DNA of 64,000 nt from Papillibacter cinnamivorans DSM 12816 (GTDB lineage: Bacteria > Bacillota > Clostridia > Oscillospirales > Oscillospiraceae), in contig NZ_FWXW01000002.1 in the NCBI RefSeq assembly GCF_900176335.1, positions 186,001 through 250,000 on the forward strand. Direction: 5' to 3'. The position numbers and the translations under genes were made by a program. Under the pieces are notes generated by a model. The model searched no databases, was not told the DNA's origin, and saw only the letters and a program-made list of their open reading frames with translations. This document shows positions 33,440-42,221 of the stretch, piece after piece (position 1 is the stretch's first letter; every line of letters begins with the position of its first letter).

Positions 33440-35974
33440 TTGAAGGAAAAATTCGATGTCACGGGCATGACCTGTTCCGCCTGCTCCGCCCATGTGGAAA
33501 ACGCCGTTCATAAGCTGCCCGGAGTGGATTCCGTCTCCGTGAATCTGCTCACCGGAAGCATGGAGGTGTCCTACCGGCCGGACGCTCTGTCCGAAGAGCA
33601 GATTGCCGGCGCGGTGACTAACGCAGGCTACGGCGCCGCTCCCGTCCGCTCCGGGTCGGAAAAGGCAGCGGTTCCCGCCTCGTCCGCTGGGGACGAACTT
33701 TCCGGAATGAAGCACCGGCTGATTGTCTCCGCCGTTTTTCTGATCCCCCTATTTTACCTGTCCATGGGCCATATGCTCTCCTTTCCCCTGCCCGCAGTCT
33801 TTCATAGCGGGGAAAACGCTCTGGTTCTGGCCCTGGCCCAGCTGTTTCTCTGCCTTCCCATTGTCTATGTAAACGACAAATATTATAAGACGGGCTTCCG
33901 CGCACTCTTTCACGGAGCTCCCACCATGGATACCCTCATCGCGGTGGGTTCCGCCGCCTCGGTGATTTACGGCGTCGCGGCCATCTTTTTCATCGCTTGG
34001 GGAATGGGGCACGGAGATACGGGACTGGTGGAGCGATACTCCATGGAGCTCTACTTCGAGTCCGCCGGCATGATTCTCACCCTCATCACCCTGGGAAAAT
34101 TCCTGGAGACCCGCTCCAAACGCCGCACCACCGATTCCATAGCAAAGCTCGTGGCCCTTGCCCCCAAAACCGCTTTGATTAGTAAGGATGGGGCCGAAAC
34201 CGAGGTGCCCGTGGAGCAGGTGGCGGTGGGAGATGTGGTGATAGTCAAGCCGGGGGGCAGCATCCCCGTGGACGGAATCATCCTGGAGGGCTCCTCCGCG
34301 GTGGATGAGTCCGCCATCACGGGGGAGAGCCTCCCCGTGGATAAGGCCCCCGGGGACACGGTGGTGGCCGCAGCCATCAACCGTTCCGGCTCCTTCCGTT
34401 TCCGGGCGACCCGCGTGGGAAACGACACCGCCCTGGCCCAGATCATCCGCCTGGTGGAGGAGGCAAGTGCCTCCAAGGCCCCCATCGCGCGCCTGGCCGA
34501 CCGGGTGAGCGGCGTCTTTGTCCCCGTGGTCATCGTCATTGCCGTTCTGGCGGCGGTCGTTTGGCTCCTCCTGGGCCAGAGCGTGGAATTCGCCCTTTCC
34601 GTGGGAGTGGGCGTACTGGTCATCTCCTGCCCCTGCGCCCTGGGGCTGGCTACCCCCGTGGCCATCATGGTGGGAACCGGCAAGGGCGCGGAAAACGGAA
34701 TTTTGATTAAATCCGGCGAAGCCCTGGAGACGGCCCATCTGGTGGACACCGTGGTGCTGGACAAAACCGGCACCGTCACGGAAGGCACCCCCCGGGTGAC
34801 CGACGTCTCTCCCGCCCCGGGGACCTCCCGGGAAGAACTTCTGTGTCTCTTCGCCTCTCTGGAAAAGTCCTCCGAGCACCCCTTTGCCTCCGCCCTGGTG
34901 GAGGAAGCCGAAAAATGGAACATTCCCCTCTGCCCCGTCTCCGATTTCCGCGCCGTCACCGGGCTGGGCGTGGAAGGCACGGTGGACGGCATGGAGCTTT
35001 TTGCCGGAAGCGCCAGGTTCCTCCGGGAGCGCGGCCTGGATCCGGCGCCCCTGGAAGACGCCGCCCGGTCCTTTTCCGACGAGGGGAAGACGCCCTTGTA
35101 CCTTGCCTGTCGGGATCGGATTCTGGGCCTCGTAGCGGTGGCGGACGTGGTGAAGACCACCAGTCGCAAAGCGGTGGAAGCTTTCCGGGCCCTGGGGATC
35201 GACGTGGTCATGCTCACCGGGGACAATGCCCGCACCGCCGCCGCCATCGGGCGGCAGCTGGGCATCGATTCTGTCTCCGCAGAGGTCCTCCCCGCCGACA
35301 AGGAAAAGGAGGTCGCGGCCCTTCAGGCAAAGGGCCGGAAGGTGGCTATGATCGGGGACGGCATCAACGACGCTCCGGCCCTGGTACGAGCCGACGTGGG
35401 CATCGCCATCGGCGCAGGGACCGACGTGGCTGTGGAATCCGCGGACATCGTTCTCATGAAAAGTGACCTTGTGGACGCGGTTTCCGCCGTACAGCTCAGC
35501 CGCGCGGTCATCCGGAACATCCGGCAGAACCTCTTCTGGGCCTTTTTCTACAACGTTCTCGGCATACCCCTGGCGGCCGGCGTCTTTTACCCCCTGCTGG
35601 GTCTGCGCTTAAATCCCATGTTCGGCGCCGCTGCCATGAGCCTCAGCTCCCTCTTCGTAGTCACCAACGCCCTGCGTCTCCGGCGTTTTAAACCCTCCCT
35701 GCCCAAAAACGATACGGTCCCGGAAAAAACCGGAATCCAGCCGCTGAAAGGAGAAGTCATTATGAAAAAAGAACTGAAGATCGAGGGCATGAGCTGCTCC
35801 CATTGCTCCGCCCGGGTGGAAAAGGCCCTCTCCGCCCTCCCCGGGGTCAGCGCCTCGGTGGATCTCGCCTCGAAAACCGCCGTAGTGGAGTCCGCCGCCG
35901 AGATAAGCGACGAGACCCTCTCCCGCGCCGTCACGGACGCAGGGTACGAGGTTGTCTCCGTCAAGAAGGTGTGA
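33440..35974 (+). CDS. copA: Copper-translocating P-type ATPase with N- and C-terminal metal-binding domains
   Basis: This is an 844-residue P1B ATPase that exports Cu(I). It has an N-terminal HMA domain (GMTCSAC, residues 9-15) and six to eight membrane spans. The CPC motif is in ISCPCALGLATP, with DKTGT phosphorylation site, SSEHPFA and GDGINDAPAL. Unusually it ends with a second HMA domain (GMSCSHC) after a linker. That last part begins at an in-frame ATG (35762) preceded by AAAGGAG. I chose the TTG at 33440, which is 8 nt after GGAGG; the TTG at 33434 is too close. Confidence 0.95.
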   Translation: MKEKFDVTGMTCSACSAHVENAVHKLPGVDSVSVNLLTGSMEVSYRPDALSEEQIAGAVTNAGYGAAPVRSGSEKAAVPASSAGDELSGMKHRLIVSAVFLIPLFYLSMGHMLSFPLPAVFHSGENALVLALAQLFLCLPIVYVNDKYYKTGFRALFHGAPTMDTLIAVGSAASVIYGVAAIFFIAWGMGHGDTGLVERYSMELYFESAGMILTLITLGKFLETRSKRRTTDSIAKLVALAPKTALISKDGAETEVPVEQVAVGDVVIVKPGGSIPVDGIILEGSSAVDESAITGESLPVDKAPGDTVVAAAINRSGSFRFRATRVGNDTALAQIIRLVEEASASKAPIARLADRVSGVFVPVVIVIAVLAAVVWLLLGQSVEFALSVGVGVLVISCPCALGLATPVAIMVGTGKGAENGILIKSGEALETAHLVDTVVLDKTGTVTEGTPRVTDVSPAPGTSREELLCLFASLEKSSEHPFASALVEEAEKWNIPLCPVSDFRAVTGLGVEGTVDGMELFAGSARFLRERGLDPAPLEDAARSFSDEGKTPLYLACRDRILGLVAVADVVKTTSRKAVEAFRALGIDVVMLTGDNARTAAAIGRQLGIDSVSAEVLPADKEKEVAALQAKGRKVAMIGDGINDAPALVRADVGIAIGAGTDVAVESADIVLMKSDLVDAVSAVQLSRAVIRNIRQNLFWAFFYNVLGIPLAAGVFYPLLGLRLNPMFGAAAMSLSSLFVVTNALRLRRFKPSLPKNDTVPEKTGIQPLKGEVIMKKELKIEGMSCSHCSARVEKALSALPGVSASVDLASKTAVVESAAEISDETLSRAVTDAGYEVVSVKKV
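35762..35974 (+). CDS. Possible separately translated CopZ-like copper chaperone (internal start in copA)
   Basis: The ATG at 35762 is in frame with copA and has GGAG at 35750-35753, an ideal 8-nt gap. It would give a 70-residue protein starting MKKELKIEGMSCSHCSA, the exact size and shape of a stand-alone CopZ copper chaperone. Either this is a fused copZ that kept its ribosome site, or both the long ATPase and the short chaperone are made from one gene. The sequence supports the possibility; it does not prove translation. Confidence 0.55.
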   Translation: MKKELKIEGMSCSHCSARVEKALSALPGVSASVDLASKTAVVESAAEISDETLSRAVTDAGYEVVSVKKV

Positions 35975-35977
35975 CCC

Positions 35978-36241
35978 GTGCGCGCGGACAGATCGCAGGT
36001 TTCCCGCCTGCTGAAGACCGCCCGCGGGCAGATCGACGGGATTCTCCGCATGGTGGAGGAGGACCGGTATTGCCTGGACATCTCCGATCAGCTGATGGCC
36101 ACCCAGGCCATCCTCTCACGGGTGAACCGGGAGATCCTTCGCGCCCACATGAAGGGCTGCGTCAGGGAGGCCTTCGCCTCCGGAGACGCAGAGCAAAAGG
36201 TGGACGAGCTTGTCTCTTTGGTGGACAAGCTCGCCCGGTAG
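35978..36241 (+). CDS. csoR: CsoR-family copper-sensing repressor
   Basis: This is an 87-residue all-helical repressor. The Cu(I) ligands C32 (RYCLD), H57 and C61 (HMKGC) are present, and the RGQIDGILRMVEEDRYC helix is typical. It starts at GTG 4 nt after the copA stop. The G-tract operator upstream of copA fits its known DNA-binding class. Confidence 0.92.
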   Translation: MRADRSQVSRLLKTARGQIDGILRMVEEDRYCLDISDQLMATQAILSRVNREILRAHMKGCVREAFASGDAEQKVDELVSLVDKLAR

Positions 36242-36278
36242 GATAATGATTTGTATTTTCACTGTAATGGTCAATTCC

Positions 36279-36317
36279 TTTACGGCGTCTGAACCCCCTG
36301 GGTTTCGGACGCCGTAA
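36279..36317 (+). terminator. Terminator of the copper operon
   Basis: TTTACGGCGTC pairs with GACGCCGTAAA; the inner part continues partly (TGAA/TTCG). It lies 37 nt after csoR and can serve both strands (csoR and the facing ZIP gene). Confidence 0.8.
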
Positions 36318-36333
36318 AATTGTGCGCTTTCTT

Positions 36334-37140
36334 TTATCCCAGGGCCACGTCCAGAATCATCATCACCAGGAAGCCCAGCATGACGCCCCCCGTCCCCACA
36401 TGGGAATGCTCTCCCAGATGGGCCTCCGGGATCAGTTCCTCCACCACCACATAGATCATGGCTCCCGCGGCAAAGGAGAGAAACCAGGGCATCAGCGGCT
36501 GCACCGTCCCGGCCACCAGTACGGCTGCAACGCCTCCCATGGGCTCCACCAGGCCGGAGGCCGCGCCGAAAAGGAACGCCTTCCCGTTGGACAGGCCCTC
36601 CCGCTTCATGGGAAGGGCAACGGCCGCGCCCTCAGGAATATTCTGCAGCGCGATGCCCGTAGCCAGGGCGAAAGCGGCCGCCAGGGTGACTCCCGAGCCC
36701 GCCTGCGCCGCGAGCCCGAAAGAGAGCCCCACCGCCATTCCCTCGGGGATGTTGTGCAGCGTCACCGCAAGCACCAGGAGTGTGGATCGTCCCAAAGGGC
36801 TTTTAGGCCCCTCAGGGTTCCTGCTTCCCGGATGCAGATGGGGGATGAGCCTGTCTAAAAGCAGCAGGAAAAGCCCGCCCGTCACGAAGCCTCCCGCCGC
36901 GGGGACCCATCCGATGCTCCCCTGCTCCTCCGCCATTTCGATGGCGGGGATCAGAAGGGACCAGACCGAAGCCGCGATCATCACGCCGGCGGCAAATCCC
37001 AGAAAGCCCCGTTCCCATTGGGGGCTTACTTCCTTTTTAAAAAAGAATACGGCCGAAGCGCCCAGGACCGTGGCCAGAAACGTGATCCCGGTTCCTTCCA
37101 GCGCCAGCAGCAGCGGACTGAAATCGTTCAGTCTCCCCAC
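36334..37140 (-). CDS. ZIP-family metal transporter
   Basis: This is a roughly 268-residue inner-membrane importer of zinc or other divalent metals, with about eight hydrophobic helices. The paired signatures TLHNIPEGMAVGL and ALQNIPEGAAVAL, plus GLVEPMGG, define the ZupT/GufA branch. A His-containing C-terminus (HLGEHSHVG) is present. The start is uncertain: a GTG at 37140 abuts the GGAGGAG site, while a CTG at 37131 is better spaced. Convergent with csoR, so it is not part of the copper operon. Confidence 0.88.
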   Translation of the reverse strand: MGRLNDFSPLLLALEGTGITFLATVLGASAVFFFKKEVSPQWERGFLGFAAGVMIAASVWSLLIPAIEMAEEQGSIGWVPAAGGFVTGGLFLLLLDRLIPHLHPGSRNPEGPKSPLGRSTLLVLAVTLHNIPEGMAVGLSFGLAAQAGSGVTLAAAFALATGIALQNIPEGAAVALPMKREGLSNGKAFLFGAASGLVEPMGGVAAVLVAGTVQPLMPWFLSFAAGAMIYVVVEELIPEAHLGEHSHVGTGGVMLGFLVMMILDVALG

Positions 37141-37364
37141 CTCCTCCGAATAGCAAAATCGTGTTATTATTGTACCCGAACAGGCCCCGGCCTGCAACTG
37201 TAAATCCTGATTCCCCGCCTATTTCCTGAAATCTCCGAAAAGCGGAAACGGAGAGGCCGCCGTTTCCGGCGCCTCCCCGCTCCCGCGATGTCTGCCGTAT
37301 ATCCCGACGGCCCTTCTAACCATTTTGTTTCCTCAGGCGCGCAGGGCAAAAATACTGCGTCGCC

Positions 37365-38189
37365 TCAGCCGAAGCTGTGCTTGAGGATGATCCACATATC
37401 GTGGCCCGTGAGGTACCACTGGGGCTTGAAATCCTCCGCCAGCAGCATCAGCTTGTTGAAGCTGGCGTAGGCCGCGTAGTGGTCGTATATGACGCTGTTG
37501 AACAGGAACGGCATCATGTTGTCCGGCGCCGGCGTGATGTCCGCCCAGCCCCCGTCCAGCAGCTGCATTTTATCCATCTTGGGAAACAGGGAGATCCCCA
37601 GGTGGGGAATATCCCCTGTAAGTACGTACCGTCCTTCCGACGTGGGGACCACGATGCCGATGCTCCCCGAGGTGTGCCCCGGCAGTTTATACAGCTCCAG
37701 CCCGTTGGCGAGTTTCACGTCTCCTTCGATCATGCAGATGTTTTTCAGCTTTTTGATATCCCCGGGCGTCCGTTTGTCGAAATCCGAGCGGATCTTCTGC
37801 GTCGGCAGCGGATCCAGCAGATTGGCATATTCGTCCTTCTGAAAGATGGTGAAGGCGTCCGGGAACAGAAGGGCGCACCCCGCGTGGTCGTTGTGCAGGT
37901 GGGTGTAGATCACGGTGTCGATGTCCTTGGGCTTAAGCCCTTCCTTTTCAAGGGATTCAAGGACATACCGGCTTCCTCCCTCCGCAGGGCATCCGGCCCA
38001 TGCCTTGCCGTCCACGATGTTGTCCTCATGGATCCCCGTGTCCACCAGAATGTTTTGCTTGCCGTCCTGCAGAAGATACCCCATATAGGGAAAATCCAGA
38101 AGGAGCTCGGGATCCAGTCCGCAGGAGAGGTTCCCCTTGGGCACGGTGATCTTGCCGTAGTACAGTGATTTGATCTTCCAGTTGTTCAC
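37365..38189 (-). CDS. Metallo-beta-lactamase-fold protein, lactonase-like
   Basis: This is a 274-residue cytoplasmic hydrolase. The metal site THLHNDHAGC (about residues 95-104), KLPGHTSGS and LTGDIPHL are the HxHxDH-H-D set of the fold. The overall plan, with long N-terminal strand LVDTGIHEDN, resembles N-acyl-homoserine lactonases. Gram-positive members often act on other lactones or thioesters, so the substrate is unknown. It is monocistronic, with an uncertain promoter. Confidence 0.82.
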   Translation of the reverse strand: MNNWKIKSLYYGKITVPKGNLSCGLDPELLLDFPYMGYLLQDGKQNILVDTGIHEDNIVDGKAWAGCPAEGGSRYVLESLEKEGLKPKDIDTVIYTHLHNDHAGCALLFPDAFTIFQKDEYANLLDPLPTQKIRSDFDKRTPGDIKKLKNICMIEGDVKLANGLELYKLPGHTSGSIGIVVPTSEGRYVLTGDIPHLGISLFPKMDKMQLLDGGWADITPAPDNMMPFLFNSVIYDHYAAYASFNKLMLLAEDFKPQWYLTGHDMWIILKHSFG

Positions 38190-38499
38190 AGTTGTCCCTC
38201 TTTCCTTGCAGTCTTTGTGTTTCGCTGCCCATACGGATCTTATTACTTTCGTCTATGCAAAAACCGTGCCAGAATGACATTCCGGCATCTTTGCTTGTCT
38301 CCCAGCGCTTTCCGGTTTTTCTCCTTTCCGCCGGATTTTCACTTGACGTATGGTTTGCACCCGTCTGTGGCCAAAAGACCCCATTCCCAGCGGGTTGCGG
38401 GTTTGTACACTTTTCCTTGCATGTTAACCAAACCGTACATTTTTAAATTTGTCCGCCGGGGCTACAGGAAATTTTTCCCGAAATCCGAACCCGTTTCGG

Positions 38500-38536
38500 A
38501 ACATTATTGGCCTTGCCCCGTCAAACATGGTAAGAT
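38500..38536 (+). promoter_or_regulatory. Candidate promoter of the SLH protein gene
   Basis: TTGGCC near 38506 and an extended -10 (TGGTAAGAT, about 38527-38536) lie some 40 nt before the start at 38576. The match is moderate. The rest of 38190-38499 shows no gene. Confidence 0.4.
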
Positions 38537-38575
38537 CAAGAAAAAACCTGCCAAGACGGAAGAAAGGGGATTGGT

Positions 38576-40762
38576 ATGAAAATAACGAAAAAACTCGCGG
38601 CCGGACTGCTGGCCCTTGCTCTTCTCTCCTCCCTCGCGCTGCCTGCTCTGGCCGCCGGGGCGGATCTGGACGCGCGGCTGAAGGCTGTGACCCTGAAAGT
38701 GAAGGAAACCCTGGATATAGGAGACGACTATACGGAATTCACCGGGAACCTGACGGAGAGCGACCCCGCCGCCCAGTGGAGCCTGTACTGGAGCAAGGAT
38801 GACGAGAGCCTCCAGGTCCGGGCGACGGAAGAGGGTAAAATCCTTTACTATTCCCTCTACCGGAACACGGACATCTATTCCGGCGACGACGGGAACATCG
38901 CCAAATTCCCGGATTCCGCAGGCACCGCCCGGGCGAAAGATGCGGCCGAGGCCTTCCTGGCCAAAGTTCTGGACACCGGAATCGAGTCCGTGGACCTTGA
39001 AAGCTATACCGACTCCGTGCTGCGGTATTATTCCTCGGGCAGCTGTTCCTTTTACGGTACTCTGAAGCTCAATGGCACGGACACCCCCATCAGCGTCAAT
39101 CTCTCCGTGGATACCGGCGACATGCAGGTCGTCTCCTTCTATCGCAGCGACAGCGGCGAAGACTACTCCTCTCTGTCGGTCCCCGGGCAGGCGATCTCTG
39201 TTTCAGCGGCTTCTCCCGTTTTGTTTTCCACGGTAAACATGTATCTGTCCTACGCCCTCAGAGACGGCGACGATAAGACGGCGTATCTCCAGTACACCCC
39301 CGTGTCGGACGGCTCTTACGCCGTGGACGCCGTCACCGGAAAGCTGGTTTCCCTGAATACCTATCTCGCATACATGGGTTATGAAAATGCAAAGAGCCCC
39401 AGCGTTGCCTATGACAGCGCGTCCGGCCTTACCCAGGTGGAACTGGACACTGCCGCCGGCCTGAAGGACGTCCTTTCCCGGGATACCCTGGAAGCGGCCG
39501 CCCGGAACATCTCCGAGTTTGGCATCACCTCGGACTTTTCTCTCCGGTCTGTAAATTATTACGCCGGTACGGGGGACTCCGCCGGCAGCGTCACGGCCTA
39601 CCTTTCCTTCTATTCCGGCGGGACCGCCTCTGCCTCTGCCTCTGTCTCCTCCGGAGTAGCCGTTCCGGCCTCGGATAAGGTTTCCTCCGGTTCGGTCAGC
39701 AGCTATAAATACGTCACTCTGGACGCCAAGACCGCCGCTCTTATCTCCTTCTCCTCCTACCGCGGTTCCGACGATAAGAACCCCGAGCTTCTCTATACCC
39801 GGTCCCAGGCCGAAACCGTCGCCCGGAATTTCCTTGCAAAATACGAGAAGGACCGTCTCGCGGTAACCTCTCTGGCCTCTTCCGAGGACGCGGAAGGCAG
39901 CGAAACCTGCACCTTTGTATATCAGCATACGGTAAACGGCATCCCCTTCCCCCAGAATTCCCTCTATGTGACCGTGGACGCCGTAACCGGAAATATTTCC
40001 GCCTTCAGCGTTTCCTGGACCGACGATATTGAATTTGTCTCCGCGGCGAATGTCATCCCTGCCGAGTCCGCCAAAGGGCTGTATACGGCGGCCGAGGATC
40101 TGGTCCTGTCCTATGTATACGTGTCGGAGGATACGGAGGACGGCTTTGCGGATTCCCATCTTCTCCTGGCCTACACCTTTGATTCCCGGAACACCGTATG
40201 GGGTGTGGACGCCGTGTCGGGAGCGCTTCTTCGCAGCGAGTCCTCCGGGGATACAAAGCTTGCTTATGACGACATTTCCTCCCATTACGCCAGGGATAAG
40301 ATTGAAAAGCTTGCCCAGTACGGGATTGGATTTTCCGGCGGTTCCTTCTTCCCGGACCGGCAGCTCACCCAGAAGGATCTGCTTACCCTCCTGATCGCCG
40401 CCTGCGGGAATTATTACGGCACCCCCGTTTCCGAAACCGAGGAGGATTCTCTCTATCTCAGCGCTTATTCCCTTGGCATCCTCACAAAAGAGGAAAAAGC
40501 CCCCGATTCCCTCGTCACCCGTGCCGAGCTTGTGAAGCTGGTGCTCCGCGCCGCGGGATACGGCCGGGCGGCCGAGATACCCGACATCTATGTGGTGAAG
40601 TTTGCGGACGCATCGGCGGTGCCTTCCGGCCTCACCGGATATGTTGCCATCGCCCGGGGCCTCGGGATCATCAGCGGAACGCCCGAGGGAAAATTCCTGC
40701 CCAGTCAGGTCGCCACACGGGCCGAGGCCGCCGTGGTCCTCTATAACTACATGAGCACCTGA
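38576..40762 (+). CDS. Exported YcdB/YcdC-like protein with C-terminal S-layer homology repeats
   Basis: This is a 728-residue secreted protein. A signal peptide (residues 1-26, ending LPALAAG) precedes a long beta-rich body with repeated PepSY-like elements (AVTGKLVSLNTYL, DAVTGNISAFSVSW, VDAVSGALLRSES). The C-terminus has two to three SLH-like repeats (SLVTRAELVKLVLRAAGYG, LPSQVATRAEAAVVLYNYM) that would attach it to the cell wall. Function unknown, probably surface-associated. Confidence 0.85.
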   Translation: MKITKKLAAGLLALALLSSLALPALAAGADLDARLKAVTLKVKETLDIGDDYTEFTGNLTESDPAAQWSLYWSKDDESLQVRATEEGKILYYSLYRNTDIYSGDDGNIAKFPDSAGTARAKDAAEAFLAKVLDTGIESVDLESYTDSVLRYYSSGSCSFYGTLKLNGTDTPISVNLSVDTGDMQVVSFYRSDSGEDYSSLSVPGQAISVSAASPVLFSTVNMYLSYALRDGDDKTAYLQYTPVSDGSYAVDAVTGKLVSLNTYLAYMGYENAKSPSVAYDSASGLTQVELDTAAGLKDVLSRDTLEAAARNISEFGITSDFSLRSVNYYAGTGDSAGSVTAYLSFYSGGTASASASVSSGVAVPASDKVSSGSVSSYKYVTLDAKTAALISFSSYRGSDDKNPELLYTRSQAETVARNFLAKYEKDRLAVTSLASSEDAEGSETCTFVYQHTVNGIPFPQNSLYVTVDAVTGNISAFSVSWTDDIEFVSAANVIPAESAKGLYTAAEDLVLSYVYVSEDTEDGFADSHLLLAYTFDSRNTVWGVDAVSGALLRSESSGDTKLAYDDISSHYARDKIEKLAQYGIGFSGGSFFPDRQLTQKDLLTLLIAACGNYYGTPVSETEEDSLYLSAYSLGILTKEEKAPDSLVTRAELVKLVLRAAGYGRAAEIPDIYVVKFADASAVPSGLTGYVAIARGLGIISGTPEGKFLPSQVATRAEAAVVLYNYMST

Positions 40763-40812
40763 AGCGGACACAATCCTTAAAGAAAGTTCCCCCTCTATCC
40801 TCAATCTATATG

Positions 40813-40849
40813 GGGAGCCGCCCGCGCCAATATGACGCGGGCGGCTCCC
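40813..40849. terminator. Terminator between the SLH gene and the tetR gene
   Basis: A perfect 14-bp stem, GGGAGCCGCCCGCG with its complement around a 9-nt loop. It serves the two convergent genes; only weak T content follows. Confidence 0.75.
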
Positions 40850-40879
40850 TGTGTATATGAATAAAAACGTCAGGCCGCT

Positions 40880-41503
40880 TTATTCATCGCTTTCCCTCTT
40901 TTTTCGGAATCCCTCGATAAGCTGCGAAACCATACGAACACTGCTTTGCGCCAGATCGCCCTTTCCGTCGGAGAAGATCCAGTCCAGGGTGACGCCCCGC
41001 AGTCCCGTCACCAGCAGAGATGCAATCTCCCGGGAATCCACATCCTCCCGCAGTTCCCCGCACGCCTGTCCTCTCTCCGCCAGTTCCCGGGTTTTAATGT
41101 ACAGCGGCCGGGTCTCGTCGGTGAGATAGCGCCGCTTTGCCCGGGGAGCCAGCTCCTCGTGATAGAGGGTCCGAAAGATCTCCATTCCGCACTGTCGGAC
41201 GTAGTTTGCCTGAAATTCCGCGAATTTCAGCAGGCGCTCCACGCAGGACGCTTCCGGCGGCAGCGCCTCGAAAATCTTCATCTGCTCCTCGTCGATTTCC
41301 CGGATCTGCCCGACAATGAGATCGTGTTTGGAAGAAAAACAGGCGTAGAACACGTTTTTGGAAAGACCAGCCGCCTGGCAGATTTCGTCCACGGTCACCC
41401 CGTCGTACCCCTTTTGGGCAAAAAGCCGCTTGGCGGCGGCAAAGAGCTTGTCCCGCGTGCGGTCCGTTTTCTTTTTTCCCGGAGTCGCGTTTTTTTCCTT
41501 CAT
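40880..41503 (-). CDS. TetR-family regulator
   Basis: This is a 207-residue repressor with an N-terminal helix-turn-helix (TRDKLFAAAKRLFAQKGYDGVTVDEICQ AAGLSKNVFY ACF) and a helical ligand domain. The ATG at 41503 follows GAGGAGAAGGG; an earlier in-frame ATG at 41548 is weaker. Its target is unclear: the neighbours are a convergent SLH gene and, across a spacer, tlp on the same strand. Confidence 0.88.
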   Translation of the reverse strand: MKEKNATPGKKKTDRTRDKLFAAAKRLFAQKGYDGVTVDEICQAAGLSKNVFYACFSSKHDLIVGQIREIDEEQMKIFEALPPEASCVERLLKFAEFQANYVRQCGMEIFRTLYHEELAPRAKRRYLTDETRPLYIKTRELAERGQACGELREDVDSREIASLLVTGLRGVTLDWIFSDGKGDLAQSSVRMVSQLIEGFRKKRESDE

Positions 41504-41675
41504 ACCCTTCTCCTCGTTCGGGCAAAGCCTTTCTCCTGCGTCGGCCAAACTTCACCTGTATGCGGCGGTATGTAATTTTATACTAGTAAACTTCGGAGAA
41601 ATTGTCAATACCCGGAGTCCTCCGTCAGTTTCCGCTTCCATGTGGACGGATGCCGGCCTTCGGATATCCTGACCC

Positions 41676-41704
41676 GGGGGCGCGGCTTTCAAAACCGCGC
41701 CCCC
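41676..41704. terminator. Terminator after tlp
   Basis: GGGGGCGCGG pairs with CCGCGCCCCC around 9 nt; it lies 25 nt beyond the tlp stop. No long T-run follows on the minus strand. Confidence 0.65.
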
Positions 41705-41729
41705 CGCTGTCATGCGTATTTCCGGAAAC

Positions 41730-41975
41730 CTATTCTCTCCCCGATGGATCCTTTCCCTGCCGCCTACTGTATTCGGCTTCCTCCTTGATTTCCCGGCGCA
41801 TGCCCCGCAGCGCCTCTTCCCTTCGCTCGTTTTTTTCCCGCAGCTCCCGCTCCTTCTTTTCGTCATGGGTCTTTGCCATCAGCTCGTCCGCCGCCTCCAT
41901 TTTCCGGAGGGTGGCTCCGATATTCTTCTGAATGCGTTCCGCGTTGTCCCTTCTGTCGTCCGGATTGTGCTTCAT
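41730..41975 (-). CDS. tlp: Small acid-soluble spore protein Tlp
   Basis: This 81-residue, highly charged helical protein matches the Tlp family of spore-core proteins (start MKHNPDDRRDNAERIQKNIG, then REKNERREEALRGMRREIKEEA). Such proteins accumulate in the forespore. A near-perfect sigma-G promoter lies upstream, consistent with that timing. Confidence 0.92.
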   Translation of the reverse strand: MKHNPDDRRDNAERIQKNIGATLRKMEAADELMAKTHDEKKERELREKNERREEALRGMRREIKEEAEYSRRQGKDPSGRE

Positions 41976-42015
41976 ATTTTTTCCCTTTCTTTAAAATTCG
42001 TTTGGACAGCCAAAA

Positions 42016-42044
42016 TAGTATAAGCGGTCCATGTCCGTTTATTC
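42016..42044 (-). promoter_or_regulatory. Sigma-G-type promoter of tlp
   Basis: On the minus strand GAATA (42044-42040) and TATACTA (42022-42016) are 17 nt apart, matching the forespore sigma-G consensus in all but one -10 base. It is about 40 nt before the tlp ATG. Confidence 0.75.
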
Positions 42045-42221
42045 TCCCTTCGAAGGCCCGCGGCGGGACGGTCTTGCCCGGCTTTGGCCCGCCGTGTTAC
42101 AATCAATCTGAAAAGAGGCAAATCGTGTACCCCCTTTGTCCGAATATCCGATCTGTTTTTATAGGCCGTCAAAGGGACCGCCGTGTCTTTTACGGTAAAA
42201 TTCATTCTGAGGAGGGATCGT

